Source of the DNA: an uncultured Planctomycetaceae bacterium
GTDB taxonomy: Bacteria > Planctomycetota > Planctomycetia > Planctomycetales > Planctomycetaceae
DNA length: 64,000 bases
Direction of reading: 5' to 3'
NCBI GenBank assembly: GCA_937916515.1
Contig: CALFSX010000277.1
Coordinates: forward strand, 1-64,000
In this document: piece after piece, positions 34,733 to 44,800 of the stretch
Numbering within the stretch: position 1 is the first letter of the stretch
How the letters are laid out: every line of letters begins with the position of its first letter
Program-made: the position numbers and the translations under genes
Notes under the pieces: model-generated
Seen by the model: only the letters and a program-made list of their open reading frames with translations
What the model was told of the DNA's origin: nothing
Databases searched by the model: none

Positions 34733-36646
34733 TTACTCAGCTGGTGTTTCTTCTGTTGCGTCGGTGTCGGCAGCAGCTTCAGGAGCTGCTTCTGCTTCTT
34801 CCGGCTTTTCTTCGTCGGCAGCAGAACCGCCCATGCTGAACAGTGGGCCAGCACCGGCTCCCATTCCGCCCTTCAGGTCCTCTGGTCGTTTTGTTGCTGT
34901 CGTTGCAGCAGCTCCGCCAACGCCACCACCAGCGGTTGCGCCCGCTTCGCCAGCAGCTTCGGCAGCTGCAGCTTCACGAATTTCTTCGTCTGAACGGCAG
35001 CTCAGGCCGATCTTGCGATCAGCGGTGTCGACTCGAAGAATGCGAACTTCCAGTTCATCGCCAACGTTGACCATGCTTTCAGGGTGTTCAACCTTGTGGT
35101 CAGCCAGTTCAGAAACGTGAAGCAGGCCTTCCAGTTCGTCTTCCAGTTCTACAAACACGCCAAAGTTGGTGATCTTTGTGACCTTGCCTTTGACGCTGCT
35201 GCCTGGGCTGTACTTTTCTGGAATCGTTGTTTCCCATGGGTCATCAGCAAGCTGCTTCAGGCCCAGAGCGATACGACGACGATCCTGATCGACAGACAGA
35301 ATTTCGCATTCAAGCGGCTCGCCCTTTTTGAGCATTTCGTTTGAGTGTGCGATTTTGCGAGTCCACGACATGTCGCTGATGTGCAGCAGGCCGTCAACGC
35401 CTTCTTCCAGTTCAATAAACGCACCGTAGTTGGTGAGGTTACGAACGGTACCCGAAACTTTGGTTCCGACGGCGTATTTGTCAACAACGTTGTCCCATGG
35501 GTTGGACTGAGTCTGCTTCATACCCAGAGAAATTTCCTGCTTCTCTTCGTTGATGCCCAGAACCATCACTTCAACGACGTCGCCAATGCTGACCAGTTCG
35601 CTTGGGTGGTTAACGCGACGTGTCCATGACATTTCGCTGATGTGAACCAGACCTTCGATACCGTCTTCCAGTTTGACAAACGCACCGTAAGACAGCACGT
35701 TGACAACTTCGCCCTTGATAACAGTGTCCACTGGATACTGTTCTGCGACGTTTTCCCATGGACTCTTTGTCTTCTGCTTCAGACCAAGAGCGATCTTTTC
35801 TTTTTCGTAATCGATGTTCAAAACCATCACTTCGATCTTTTCGTCGATCTTGACCATTTCGGTCGGATGGTTGATTCGTCCCCAGCTCATGTCGGTGATG
35901 TGCAGCAGGCCATCGATACCGCCAAGGTCCACGAACGCACCGAAGTCTGCAATGTTCTTGACGGTACCCTGACGCAGGTGGCCGATTTCCAGAACTTCCA
36001 GCAGAGCTTTCTTTTCTTTTTCGCGAGCTTCTTCGATCAGGCGACGTCGAGAAACAACGATGTTTCGTCGAGCTTCGTCGATCTTAAGAATCATGCATTC
36101 AATATCGTTGCCGATGTAGTCTGCAATGTCGGAAGGTCGACGAACGTCAACCTGACTGGCTGGCAGAAAGACGTTGACGCCGTTCTTGACAACCATGTCG
36201 CCGTCCATTTCGCGACCGATGGCAACCAGAAGACCACCTTTGATCTTGCGAACAACCGGGCCCTTGACGATGTCGCCTTCGTTGTGTGTCTTGATGATGT
36301 CTTCCCAATCGCGTACGCGACGGGCTTTTTTCATCGACAGAACGATCAGGCCAATGCTGTCTTCGAATTCTTCAAGCAGAACCTCGATCTTTGAGCCAAC
36401 GGCTGGAAGAACTTCACCGTCTTCCCATTCTTCGCGTTGGATCACTCCTTCGCTCTTGTATCCAATATCAACGACTACTTCTTCAGAATCGACGCGGACA
36501 ACTGTGCCCACAAGGATGTCGTTGATGTCGTAGGTCTGAGCTTCTTCGTTAATGACGTCTTCGAGCATGTCGAACGAGGCGTCCATGACTGCCTCAAGTT
36601 CTGTGTCGTCTACATCAAATTCACGAAGGAGGTGACGGTCTACCAT
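34733..36646 (-). CDS. rpsA: 30S ribosomal protein S1
   Basis: A 637-residue ribosome-associated RNA-binding protein with six S1 domains: GTVVRVDSEEVVVDIGYKSEG (first), GPVVRKIKGGLLVAIG (second), then four typical units with the pattern GAFVDLGGIDGLLHITDMSW (residues ~215-550). The tail is unusually long and rich in Ala, Gly and Glu (residues ~565-637), beyond the core of classical S1. It binds mRNA for translation initiation. A strong terminator follows. The gene diverges from lysS over about 580 bp. Confidence 0.95.
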   Translation of the reverse strand: MVDRHLLREFDVDDTELEAVMDASFDMLEDVINEEAQTYDINDILVGTVVRVDSEEVVVDIGYKSEGVIQREEWEDGEVLPAVGSKIEVLLEEFEDSIGLIVLSMKKARRVRDWEDIIKTHNEGDIVKGPVVRKIKGGLLVAIGREMDGDMVVKNGVNVFLPASQVDVRRPSDIADYIGNDIECMILKIDEARRNIVVSRRRLIEEAREKEKKALLEVLEIGHLRQGTVKNIADFGAFVDLGGIDGLLHITDMSWGRINHPTEMVKIDEKIEVMVLNIDYEKEKIALGLKQKTKSPWENVAEQYPVDTVIKGEVVNVLSYGAFVKLEDGIEGLVHISEMSWTRRVNHPSELVSIGDVVEVMVLGINEEKQEISLGMKQTQSNPWDNVVDKYAVGTKVSGTVRNLTNYGAFIELEEGVDGLLHISDMSWTRKIAHSNEMLKKGEPLECEILSVDQDRRRIALGLKQLADDPWETTIPEKYSPGSSVKGKVTKITNFGVFVELEDELEGLLHVSELADHKVEHPESMVNVGDELEVRILRVDTADRKIGLSCRSDEEIREAAAAEAAGEAGATAGGGVGGAAATTATKRPEDLKGGMGAGAGPLFSMGGSAADEEKPEEAEAAPEAAADTDATEETPAE

Positions 36647-37152
36647 TGTAAAAGCCTGAAACTAATGCTCGCTGCGACAATCGCAACGATACATGTTAAA
36701 AGGGTGAATGCCAGCTGCCTGGCGGCGAACATACGCCGCAAACCGAAACACGGAAGCTAGTTGCGAACCGGGCATAGTATCGAATTACCTTAACCACGTC
36801 CAGTACTTGAATCGGTCAGATTGGCCGGAAAAACCAGCATTTCGAATACAGTTTCCCCGATTCGAACAGCTGTCAGCTCTTTTGCAGCTTGCCTATTCTC
36901 ATTCGTGAAAACCGGCGACCAAATACGCTTCAATTACGGAATGTGAAACTACAGCACCCGGAATACGCGCATTCGGGAAACACTGAGCACTTCCTGGGCG
37001 GCGGTGGTAGTTCGCGGGCAATTGCTTGCCTATTATCTGAAACCATCAATCCGGCTGAATGAGGCAAGACGTTGTTTGAACGAAATTCGCGACTGCCCAT
37101 GATGTCGGAGATACGCGTCACAACAGTTCGTTTGTTGTCTTGCCGCCAACTA
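36647..37152. other. Divergent intergenic region between rpsA and lysS
   Basis: About 500 bases with no supported protein gene. The promoters for both genes must be here. The plus-strand hairpin at 37153 suggests that a short transcript may end before lysS, so an unrecognised small RNA is possible; I did not match it to 6S, tmRNA or SRP RNA. Confidence 0.5.
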
Positions 37153-37179
37153 TGCTCACACATTGTGAGCACGTTTTTT
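37153..37179 (+). terminator. Hairpin with T-tract just upstream of lysS
   Basis: TGCTCACA, loop CAT, TGTGAGCA, then CGTTTTTT. It is a perfect 8-bp stem with a T6 run that ends about 50 bases before the lysS ATG. It fits a terminator, or a leader attenuator for lysS. Confidence 0.7.
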
Positions 37180-37230
37180 CCGCACCTGTCTTAAATAAAA
37201 TTTCAATCAGCGAAAAGGAATCTTCCGACG

Positions 37231-38763
37231 ATGTCGAAGGACGATCAGAATTCTGCCAACGAAAACGCCCGAAAGCCCAAGGTTGATCGTTTCGAAAAGG
37301 TGCGGCTTGAAAAACTCGACAAAATCGTCGAAATGGGTTTCGACCCGTTCGGCCAGCGATTTGACGATCACCTTTCCATCGCTGAAGCTCGCGAGCTGGT
37401 TCCCGAAGCGTCGGGCGAAGCTGGTCCCGTGTGCCGCGCGGCGGGCAGAATCATGCTGCGACGCAAAGCGGGTAAGCTGAGATTTTACGATATCAAAGAC
37501 CAGACCGGACGCATTCAGCTGCTGTTTTCCAGAGGCGACCTTTCGGAACAACAATGGGAACTGATGGGCCACCTTGACCTGGGCGACTTAATCGGCATCG
37601 ACGGAATCGCGTGGCGGACCGACAGCGGTGAGTGCTCAATCAAGGTTCAGAAGCTCACAGTGCTGTGCAAGTCGCTCGCTCAGCCTCCGGAAAAATATCA
37701 CGGTCTGGAAGACGAAGAAACCAAACTGCGCCAGCGCTACAGCGATCTTATTTACGGTGAAGGCGTGCTGGAACGCATGCTGAAGCGTTCGTCGATTCTA
37801 GACTCAATCCGCCAGACTCTGCGAGCTCACAAGTTCAACGAAGTGGAAACTCCGGTGTTGCATTCCATTGCCGGTGGAGCCGCCGCGCGTCCGTTTATTA
37901 CTCACCACAATGCTCTGGATATGGAGCTGTATCTGCGAATCGCGTTGGAACTTCACCTGAAGCGATTGATGGTCGGTGGTATCGAACGAGTGTACGAAAT
38001 TGGTCGAGTGTTCCGAAACGAAGGTGTCGACAAGACGCACAATCCGGAATTCACGATGATCGAAATCTATCAGGCTTACGGCGACTATCGATCGATGATG
38101 GATTTGACCGAAGAATTGGTTGTGAACGCGGCCAAAACCGTCAGCGATTCACTGGTGCTGCCATGGGGGCCGGACGGAGACACAATCGACCTGACTTCGC
38201 CGTGGGAACGAAAAACTTATGGCGAGTTATTCGAAAAGCACGCAGGCTGCGACATGAGAGACACCGCTGCCGTGGCTGCGGTTGCCGCAAAGCACGGTAT
38301 CGAAGTGGAAGGTCGCCATCCTGACGTTGTTGTTAGCGACGTGTTTGAAGCGACTGTTGAAGACCATCTGGTGGGGCCGATTTTCGTAACTGATTATCCC
38401 GCTTCCATTTGCCCTTTGACGAAACGCAAGCAGGATGACCCCAACATTGCAGAACGCTTTGAATTGTTCGTGAAGGGGATGGAACTTGCCAACGCCTACA
38501 CCGAACTAAACGATCCTCGACTGCAGGAAGAACTGTTTCTGACTCAACTGGACGGCATGTCGGAAGAAGATTCCATGGCGAAGATGGATCACGATTTTAT
38601 TCGAGCACTTAAAGTTGGCATGCCGCCAGCCGGTGGTCTGGGAATCGGCATCGACCGTCTGGTGATGCTGCTGACGAACAGCCACAAAATCGGCGATGTT
38701 ATTTTCTTTCCGCTGTTGCGACACGAACAACCCGCCGGTGGTGTTCCGAAAGAAACCGAATAG
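37231..38763 (+). CDS. lysS: Lysyl-tRNA synthetase, class II
   Basis: A 510-residue cytosolic enzyme that charges tRNA-Lys. The N-terminal OB-fold binds the anticodon ([24 protein letters not shown]). The class II core has motif 2 [19 protein letters not shown] and motif 3 [15 protein letters not shown], plus [15 protein letters not shown]. The length matches bacterial LysRS. It starts at ATG 37231. The small monooxygenase-fold gene follows after about 110 bp. Confidence 0.98.
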   Translation: MSKDDQNSANENARKPKVDRFEKVRLEKLDKIVEMGFDPFGQRFDDHLSIAEARELVPEASGEAGPVCRAAGRIMLRRKAGKLRFYDIKDQTGRIQLLFSRGDLSEQQWELMGHLDLGDLIGIDGIAWRTDSGECSIKVQKLTVLCKSLAQPPEKYHGLEDEETKLRQRYSDLIYGEGVLERMLKRSSILDSIRQTLRAHKFNEVETPVLHSIAGGAAARPFITHHNALDMELYLRIALELHLKRLMVGGIERVYEIGRVFRNEGVDKTHNPEFTMIEIYQAYGDYRSMMDLTEELVVNAAKTVSDSLVLPWGPDGDTIDLTSPWERKTYGELFEKHAGCDMRDTAAVAAVAAKHGIEVEGRHPDVVVSDVFEATVEDHLVGPIFVTDYPASICPLTKRKQDDPNIAERFELFVKGMELANAYTELNDPRLQEELFLTQLDGMSEEDSMAKMDHDFIRALKVGMPPAGGLGIGIDRLVMLLTNSHKIGDVIFFPLLRHEQPAGGVPKETE

Positions 38764-38875
38764 CGGCCGATTTGAAGCACCACACGCACGTCCCCGTTTC
38801 GATTGTGCGTATTCAAGTTACGTAAATTTTGACGCACCTGCGTCTGATACTTTTGGAAATGAGAGAAGCAATCAA

Positions 38876-39160
38876 ATGATTACAGTTGGAATGAACTATC
38901 AGGTTATTGAAGGCAAGCAACAGGACTTCGAAGATAAGTTTGCTGGCGTCATTGACGCATTGAATGCGGCAGACGGTCACACGAAATCGAGCCTGTGGAA
39001 AGACGTTGCTGATGGAGCGTCTTATCTGATTACCAGCGAATGGACGGATGAAAACGCATTCACCGAATTCATTCGCAGCGACGCCTTCCGCGCTGTGACG
39101 AACTGGGGCAAAGAGCAAATTCTTGCCGGTCGACCTCAGCACAAGATCTACAAGAACTGA
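38876..39160 (+). CDS. Antibiotic biosynthesis monooxygenase (ABM)-fold protein
   Basis: A 94-residue protein with a dimeric alpha-beta barrel pattern: NYQVIEGKQQDFEDKFAGV, SSLWKDVADGASYLITSEWT, FTEFIRSDAFRAVTNWG. Family members include quinol monooxygenases and heme-degrading or unknown proteins; the reaction here is unknown. ATG 38876 is chosen over the frame open from 38696, whose N-terminus would be poor in protein-like composition. It is followed by a strong terminator. Confidence 0.82.
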   Translation: MITVGMNYQVIEGKQQDFEDKFAGVIDALNAADGHTKSSLWKDVADGASYLITSEWTDENAFTEFIRSDAFRAVTNWGKEQILAGRPQHKIYKN

Positions 39161-39208
39161 TTCGACATCGTTTGAGTTGGTAATTCGTAAGTCGTGCACA
39201 AATTTGAA

Positions 39209-39237
39209 AATGCCGGTGGGCACCATCCACCGGCATT
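39209..39237. terminator. Bidirectional terminator between ABM gene and glpD
   Basis: AATGCCGGTGG, loop GCACCAT, CCACCGGCATT, followed by a run of T. An A-run on the left side makes it work in both directions. It sits between two convergent genes, 48 bp after the ABM stop and 18 bp after the glpD stop. Confidence 0.9.
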
Positions 39238-39254
39238 TTTTATTCAGCTGACCA

Positions 39255-40880
39255 TCAGTCTGGGTTGGTCGCAATCGGCCAAATTTTCCAGCGTGCAGAC
39301 CTGGCGAGCGCCTGATTCACCTGGTGGCTGCACTCGGGGTCGTCCCATCCGAACTCCGGGGAAACCAGTTCGCCGATTTTCTGAAGCAGTTGGACATTCA
39401 ATTGCGTTAGTAACATGAGCGGTACGCGACGTCTTAAAATGTCGACAAGGCTGACCGCATTTTCGCTGGCGGCCGCGTAGACCAATTCGGCTTTGCAAAA
39501 CGGCAGGTCGGGCACGATGCGTTCAGCCAGTTCGGGACGGATGGCGACAAGTTGCAGTAAGTGTTCTGTGTTTGCTCCGTGTCGGCGAGCACAGGTTTCT
39601 GCCGAATGCTCGTCCATGCCCTGTGCGACGGCTTTTCTGCAAACGTTCTGCATCCATGTTGCGAACTTCTCATTCGGCGACCACGCCATTTTGAGTTCTG
39701 ACCATGTTCGTCGAGTGCGACGATTAAGCTTCGTCAAAATATGGTTGACGGCAGAAGTAGCGTCGATTCTCGCCGACGTGTACTTGCCTCCCAACGACGT
39801 CATTAGCCCCGGAATCGTTTCCTCAAACGACCATTCGCGAGAAACGCCGGATGCGGATTGATCCGCTTCGTTCTGTAAAGTTCGCAGTCCCACATACGCA
39901 CCGTGAACTTCGGTGCGGCTCCACCGCGTTTTTAGATAGCCATTGGCCGCGTCCAGCAGATAATTGATGTCCTGCGATTCGACGCGCACATCGGCTGGAT
40001 TGCCACTGTAGTCGGTGTCTGTTGTTCCCAGTAAAGTGCGACCGTACCACGGAATTAAAAAGAACACTCGCCCATCACTTTTTGCCGTCAGCAATACGGC
40101 ATTGTTTGAAGATAACGGAGGCATTACCAAATGAACGCCCTTTGTTAATCGAACTCGACATGCGTTTTGTGGTTCTTCGCCCAGACCAAATTGCTGAAAC
40201 ACCCATGGTCCGGCGGCGTTGATTACAATTGAAGCGTGAACGTCAAAGGTTTCTCCCGTCAGCCGGTCATTTAATCGCACGCCGGTTGCTCGACCTGCGG
40301 CTTTAAGAAGTTCGGTGGCCGTCATATAGTGACATGCGGTGACTCCGTTTTGCATGGCAGTGTCAACCACTTCCAGCACCATGCGGAAATCATCTGTGCC
40401 GCAATCGCCGTAGCTGAAGCCCGCCACCAGGTTATCTGATGACAAGGCTGGTTCCTGTTGGACAAGTTGAGCGGCCGAAAATGATTGTCGCCTGCCAACC
40501 GGTTGATTTCTTCCGGCCAATAGATCGTACAGCCACAACCCGGCTTTCAGTTGCAGTTTCCCAACTCGCGAATCGCGATAAACGGGCAGTAGAAATCGCA
40601 GGGGACGCACTTGATGAGGCAGCAGGCGGTTGAGTTCTTTTCGTTCCTGCAGGGATTTTCGCACCAGCCCGAATTCGTAGCGTTCCAGATAACGCAATCC
40701 TCCGTGGAGCAGTTTTGACGACGAAGACGATGTCGCGCTGCCCCAGTCGGACTTTTCCACCAAAGCGACTTTCAGCCCCGACAACGCTGAGTACAGGGCC
40801 ATCCAACTGCCGTAGATGCCTCCACCAATAATCACGACGTCAAACGGTCCGGTTTTGAGTTTGCTGACATCACGAATCAT
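39255..40880 (-). CDS. glpD: FAD-dependent glycerol-3-phosphate dehydrogenase
   Basis: A 541-residue flavoenzyme that oxidises sn-glycerol-3-phosphate to dihydroxyacetone phosphate and passes electrons to membrane quinones. The N-terminal FAD motif is VVIIGGGIYGSWMALYSA. It is followed by LLHGGLRYLE, INAAGPW, and LLGTTDTDYSG, all characteristic of GlpD. The C-terminal domain is shorter and more divergent than in the classical enzyme. It overlaps the end of the glycerophosphodiesterase gene by 11 bp, so the two are an operon that turns phospholipid head groups into glycolytic intermediates. Confidence 0.92.
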   Translation of the reverse strand: MIRDVSKLKTGPFDVVIIGGGIYGSWMALYSALSGLKVALVEKSDWGSATSSSSSKLLHGGLRYLERYEFGLVRKSLQERKELNRLLPHQVRPLRFLLPVYRDSRVGKLQLKAGLWLYDLLAGRNQPVGRRQSFSAAQLVQQEPALSSDNLVAGFSYGDCGTDDFRMVLEVVDTAMQNGVTACHYMTATELLKAAGRATGVRLNDRLTGETFDVHASIVINAAGPWVFQQFGLGEEPQNACRVRLTKGVHLVMPPLSSNNAVLLTAKSDGRVFFLIPWYGRTLLGTTDTDYSGNPADVRVESQDINYLLDAANGYLKTRWSRTEVHGAYVGLRTLQNEADQSASGVSREWSFEETIPGLMTSLGGKYTSARIDATSAVNHILTKLNRRTRRTWSELKMAWSPNEKFATWMQNVCRKAVAQGMDEHSAETCARRHGANTEHLLQLVAIRPELAERIVPDLPFCKAELVYAAASENAVSLVDILRRRVPLMLLTQLNVQLLQKIGELVSPEFGWDDPECSHQVNQALARSARWKIWPIATNPD

Positions 40881-41880
40881 GTGGAAGTCGTTTGTGTTGT
40901 TTCAGTATTTGGCGAGTGCGTTCGGGGTGATTGGTGATGATGGCTGAAACGCCGATATCCCAGGCCTTGATCACGTCTTCCACATCGTTGCAGGTGAAAC
41001 ACGAAGACACCAGCCCACTGTTATGAATCAGTTGGACTATCTGCGGTGTCAGTTGGCTGATTTTACCGTCCACTGCTGTTAGCCAGGGCATTGAAGCCAG
41101 TTTAGCGGCCGTTAAAGTTTCCGGCTGATTTGTGTTCAGCACCAGGCTTATTTCGGGAGCGATGGCATGAATCGACTCCAGCACAGAACAGTCAAAACAC
41201 AAAACGGCCACCGTTGATGAGATGTTGCGTTGCCTGATTGCGTCGACAATCGCATCAATCAGAATTTGAATTTTGTCGGGCGAAAGTTCGCTGGCCTTGA
41301 CTTCCAGCAACAGCGGGCAGCTTTTGCTGAAGGATTCCAGCAATTCATCGAGTGTCAGCAGGCGTTGGTCGGCAAACGTTCCAGACAACCAGCTTCCGAT
41401 GTCCAGCTGTTTCAACACAGATAGAGACGTTTCGGCAATCTTCACGCCGGCATGCCAATAGCGATCCAAAACGGTGTCGTGGCAAACCACAACCTGGTCG
41501 TCGCCAGTTAACTGCACATCAAATTCAATCGCATCTGCCGCACCGGCCACAGCCGCCTCAAATGCCGCTCGAGTGTTTTCCGGACAAACATCAGAAACAC
41601 CCCGATGAGCCACAATCCATCGTTGGAAAGAATCAGGAAACATGCGGTCAACTTGTGAGGCCGTTGGAGAGTCGCGAGCATCATCGCCGGTGGTATGTCG
41701 GGGCACGCTGAGCGTTGAAACGCCGGCAAGAAACCACAAAATCAAATTCCGTTTCAAAATTTCCGTTACGTTCAATCCCCGTCCCGTAGGGACCCAATGT
41801 CGGTAGAAAAAAACACCCAACACCAACCACCTAAATTCATATTCAACGTTCTGCGTACCGACATTTTTTCCGCCGTTCAA
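40870..41880 (-). CDS. Glycerophosphodiester phosphodiesterase
   Basis: A GDPD-family enzyme that hydrolyses glycerophosphodiesters to an alcohol and glycerol-3-phosphate, the substrate of the next gene (glpD). Catalytic motifs are present: VAHRGVSDVCPENTRAAF, AIEFDVQLTGDD, VVCHDTVLDR and LLEVKA. The listed start is the longest. TTG 41775 (36 residues shorter) would start just before a hydrophobic helix (ILKRNLILWFLAGVSTL) and may be the real start, giving an exported protein. The gap from the macroglobulin stop is about 20 bp with the long start. It overlaps glpD by 11 bp. Confidence 0.9.
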   Translation of the reverse strand: MNGGKNVGTQNVEYEFRWLVLGVFFYRHWVPTGRGLNVTEILKRNLILWFLAGVSTLSVPRHTTGDDARDSPTASQVDRMFPDSFQRWIVAHRGVSDVCPENTRAAFEAAVAGAADAIEFDVQLTGDDQVVVCHDTVLDRYWHAGVKIAETSLSVLKQLDIGSWLSGTFADQRLLTLDELLESFSKSCPLLLEVKASELSPDKIQILIDAIVDAIRQRNISSTVAVLCFDCSVLESIHAIAPEISLVLNTNQPETLTAAKLASMPWLTAVDGKISQLTPQIVQLIHNSGLVSSCFTCNDVEDVIKAWDIGVSAIITNHPERTRQILKQHKRLPHDS

Positions 41881-41899
41881 CGGAACATGTTGGCGTCCG

Positions 41900-44800
41900 T
41901 TAACGGTCGGAAACTCGCAGCTTGAATTCGTCGCTGTTGCCGACCAGTTCTGGTGCGTACATGCCTTCGATCTTTGTTGGCAATGCAGACACTCGCTGGC
42001 TCGGCATTTCAGCTCGGATTCGATAGCTGATGCTGTGTTGACCTCGAGCCAGCGTGCTTAGGAAAAAGCTGACTCGATCGTCACGCAGTTCCCGGTACGC
42101 TCGCAGACCTTCATACACATAGCCGCTGCGTTGGTCGTCCAGTTCGAAGCCGCTGGCTTTACGGTCTTCCAGCAGCAGGTACTCATAGTCGTTCTTGCTG
42201 TCCACGATCAGTTCCACTTCAATCAAATCGCCGCTGGTGACGTTGGCAAGGTTGTCCAACGCAATTCGTTTATAGCGAGCAGTCTGCTGCTTAACCACCT
42301 GGCCCCGATCACCCTGAACGCTGACGTCCTTGTCGTCTCGTTCCAGTTTATAGAAGCGTCGCTGAACTTTGACTTCCAGACCAGCCGCTGCGATCTGATC
42401 TTCCTTCGTGAAGTTCGTCAGATACGCGTTGAAGTACACCGGCCCCGTGCCTGAACGACGCAGTTCAATCTTATGAGCTCCCGTCTTCACGGCATCGCCC
42501 TGCAGCAACATCACGTTGTCGAAGCTGAATAGATTTTCAGCGGAAATTTGCACCTTCTTCTGAAGAGTTCCATCCACATAAACTTCGACCGTCATGTTCG
42601 GCTTGTCTTCGCCGGTGGCTGCAATGTAGTCGGCCATGGCTTCGACAACCAACGCTGTGTCGCGAGTGCTGTTCCAGTAAGTTCCGTGCTTGCGGTTGTT
42701 CAGCAGGTACTTCACCAGCTTTGGAGCCGTTTCACTTTTCGGATTTGCCTTCAACAGCAGTTGCAGGTAACGAGCCATGGCTTCGTTTTCGCTGCCGTAC
42801 CAGTACCACCAGCTGTTCTGCGGCATTCGCAGCCATGCTGTTTGGTTTTCGTCGTCCTGTTCCAGAAACTGTTCGATGTTTCGCAACACCATGTCGCGTC
42901 GCGGAACGTCTTTTTGGAAGTGCAGAACAAGTCCGGTGAGTGCCTTCGCGTACACAGACAAGTCGCCTCGATCGCGATACAGATAATCGGTCATCGCTGG
43001 ATCGTTGGCGTCTTTTTCTGCCAGAACAAATGCCACAAAGGCGTCTGTGTTTGAGGCAGACATTCTGTACTCAGCCTTGCGATCTTTGAGTTCGGTCGGG
43101 TGTTCGCGACGCCAGTCACCTTCCCTTAGTTTGGCAAGTTCTTCCTGCTGATGCTGCTTCAACCATTCGACGCCCCTGGCCAGAACATCCGGCAGCACGG
43201 GAACATCATTGCTGATGGCAACAGTCAGCCCATGAACAACCTGAGCTGTCGTGTGAGCCGACGAATACTCTCCGTAACCGCTAAACCAACCCCATCCGCC
43301 ATCAGACAGTTGCATGGCCGTCAGGTCGTTGACACCGGTCTTGATGATCAACTGCATCTCTGCTTCGTCAAACACAGGATTGCGGTCGTAGCGTTTCCAC
43401 TGAGCTGCTCGAGTGGCCGGATCGCCAATTTCCTGAGCGTTCAGGTTGGTGCGTTTGTTTTGCACGTCAGCCAGATTGACGCCCATTCGAAGCAGCGTCT
43501 TCTGAGTAATCACCGACGGAAGAAACCGGTTGAGCGTTTGTTCTGTGCAGCCGTATGGATATTCAATCAGGTAAGGCAACGCATCGACCATGGCTCCAGC
43601 CAGAGTTGGGCTGTAGCGAACTTCCAGCCGAGACTGTTCTTCAATACGAGCGGCCGGAACATTGATATTCACAGTTGCTGAACTTCCATCCGGGCGAATG
43701 ACGCCAGCAAAGCTTTCGGTCTTTAGTATTCCATGAACCTGAACAGGAATCGAAAGTTCGGTCGCATCAGATTCTTCGTCGGTCAACGCCATCATGCGAA
43801 CTTTGGCGGTGCCGGAAGCGACGACTCCCACGTTCCAGTCGACTCGAACTTCACCACCGGCCGGAATCTGCACCACCTGTTTGGCGTCACCAAGAATATG
43901 CAGCTGGCCGCCTTCGGTTTCCAGAACGACTGTCGCCGTCTTGGCAGTTTTAAGATAGTTGTGAACCACGCCAGACAAGGTTACGAGGTCTGTTTCCGTA
44001 AAGAAGCGTGGCGTTTGAGGTCGAATCAACAGGTCCTTGCTGCAGATAATGTCGCTGCTGCCGGAACCGACTCGAGTGCCGTCGCCCAGAGTCCACGCTT
44101 TGATTTTCCACGTGGTCAGGTTGTCGGGCACTTTGAATTTTACTTCAACAATTCCGCTGGCGTCTGATGTTACGCTGGCAACCCAATAAGCTGTGTCGGC
44201 AAAGTTGGATCGCATGGTTGGTTGAACGTCGGGCGCTGCACCTCCGCCACCGGGAGCCGCTTCAGACTTCATCATTCTTGCCATGGGAGCACCAGCCATG
44301 CCAGGTTCCGCTGGAGCTGCGTCCATCATCGCTTCGGCAGCCATGGGCATTGCGTCGCCGCGCATCATCATGGATCTTGGTTCACCGAAGCCGCCGCCGC
44401 CCATGCCTCCGCCACCACCAAAGCCGAGCATCAGGTTTGGCGAACCGTCGCTTAAAGTCTGCATCTGTGTTTCGTTGCTTTTGTGTAGCGGCGACGAAAA
44501 CTGATCCAGAGTTGTCTGGTTCTGAATACTGTGACTACGTCGCATGTTCCAGAAGAACGAACGAATTTCAGGGATGCTGCTGGCGGCGATATACTCAAGG
44601 CTGGCGTCGTAAACGCTGACGACGGTGTTGCCGACGAACGGTTTGCCATCGATATCAGTCAGTTTTAGTTTGACGATGGCTTCCGCACCGGGACGGTATT
44701 TGTCCGATGAAGGCAGCACCTCGACGTTGGCGATCTTCTTTTCGGGGGGCACAACGATCTCTTTCATATCGCTGTGCAACCGGCCATCGGCAATTGTGAG

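Noticed and set aside
35642-36394. A 250-codon open frame antisense to rpsA, and similar long antisense frames at 25056-26030 and 46322-47281
   Set aside because: They lie opposite genes with clear protein families and have a composition (His, Phe and Gln rich) typical of antisense shadows.
36780-37150. A known structured RNA (6S, tmRNA, SRP) before lysS
   Set aside because: I looked for core sequences and found no match; only the terminator hairpin is supported.
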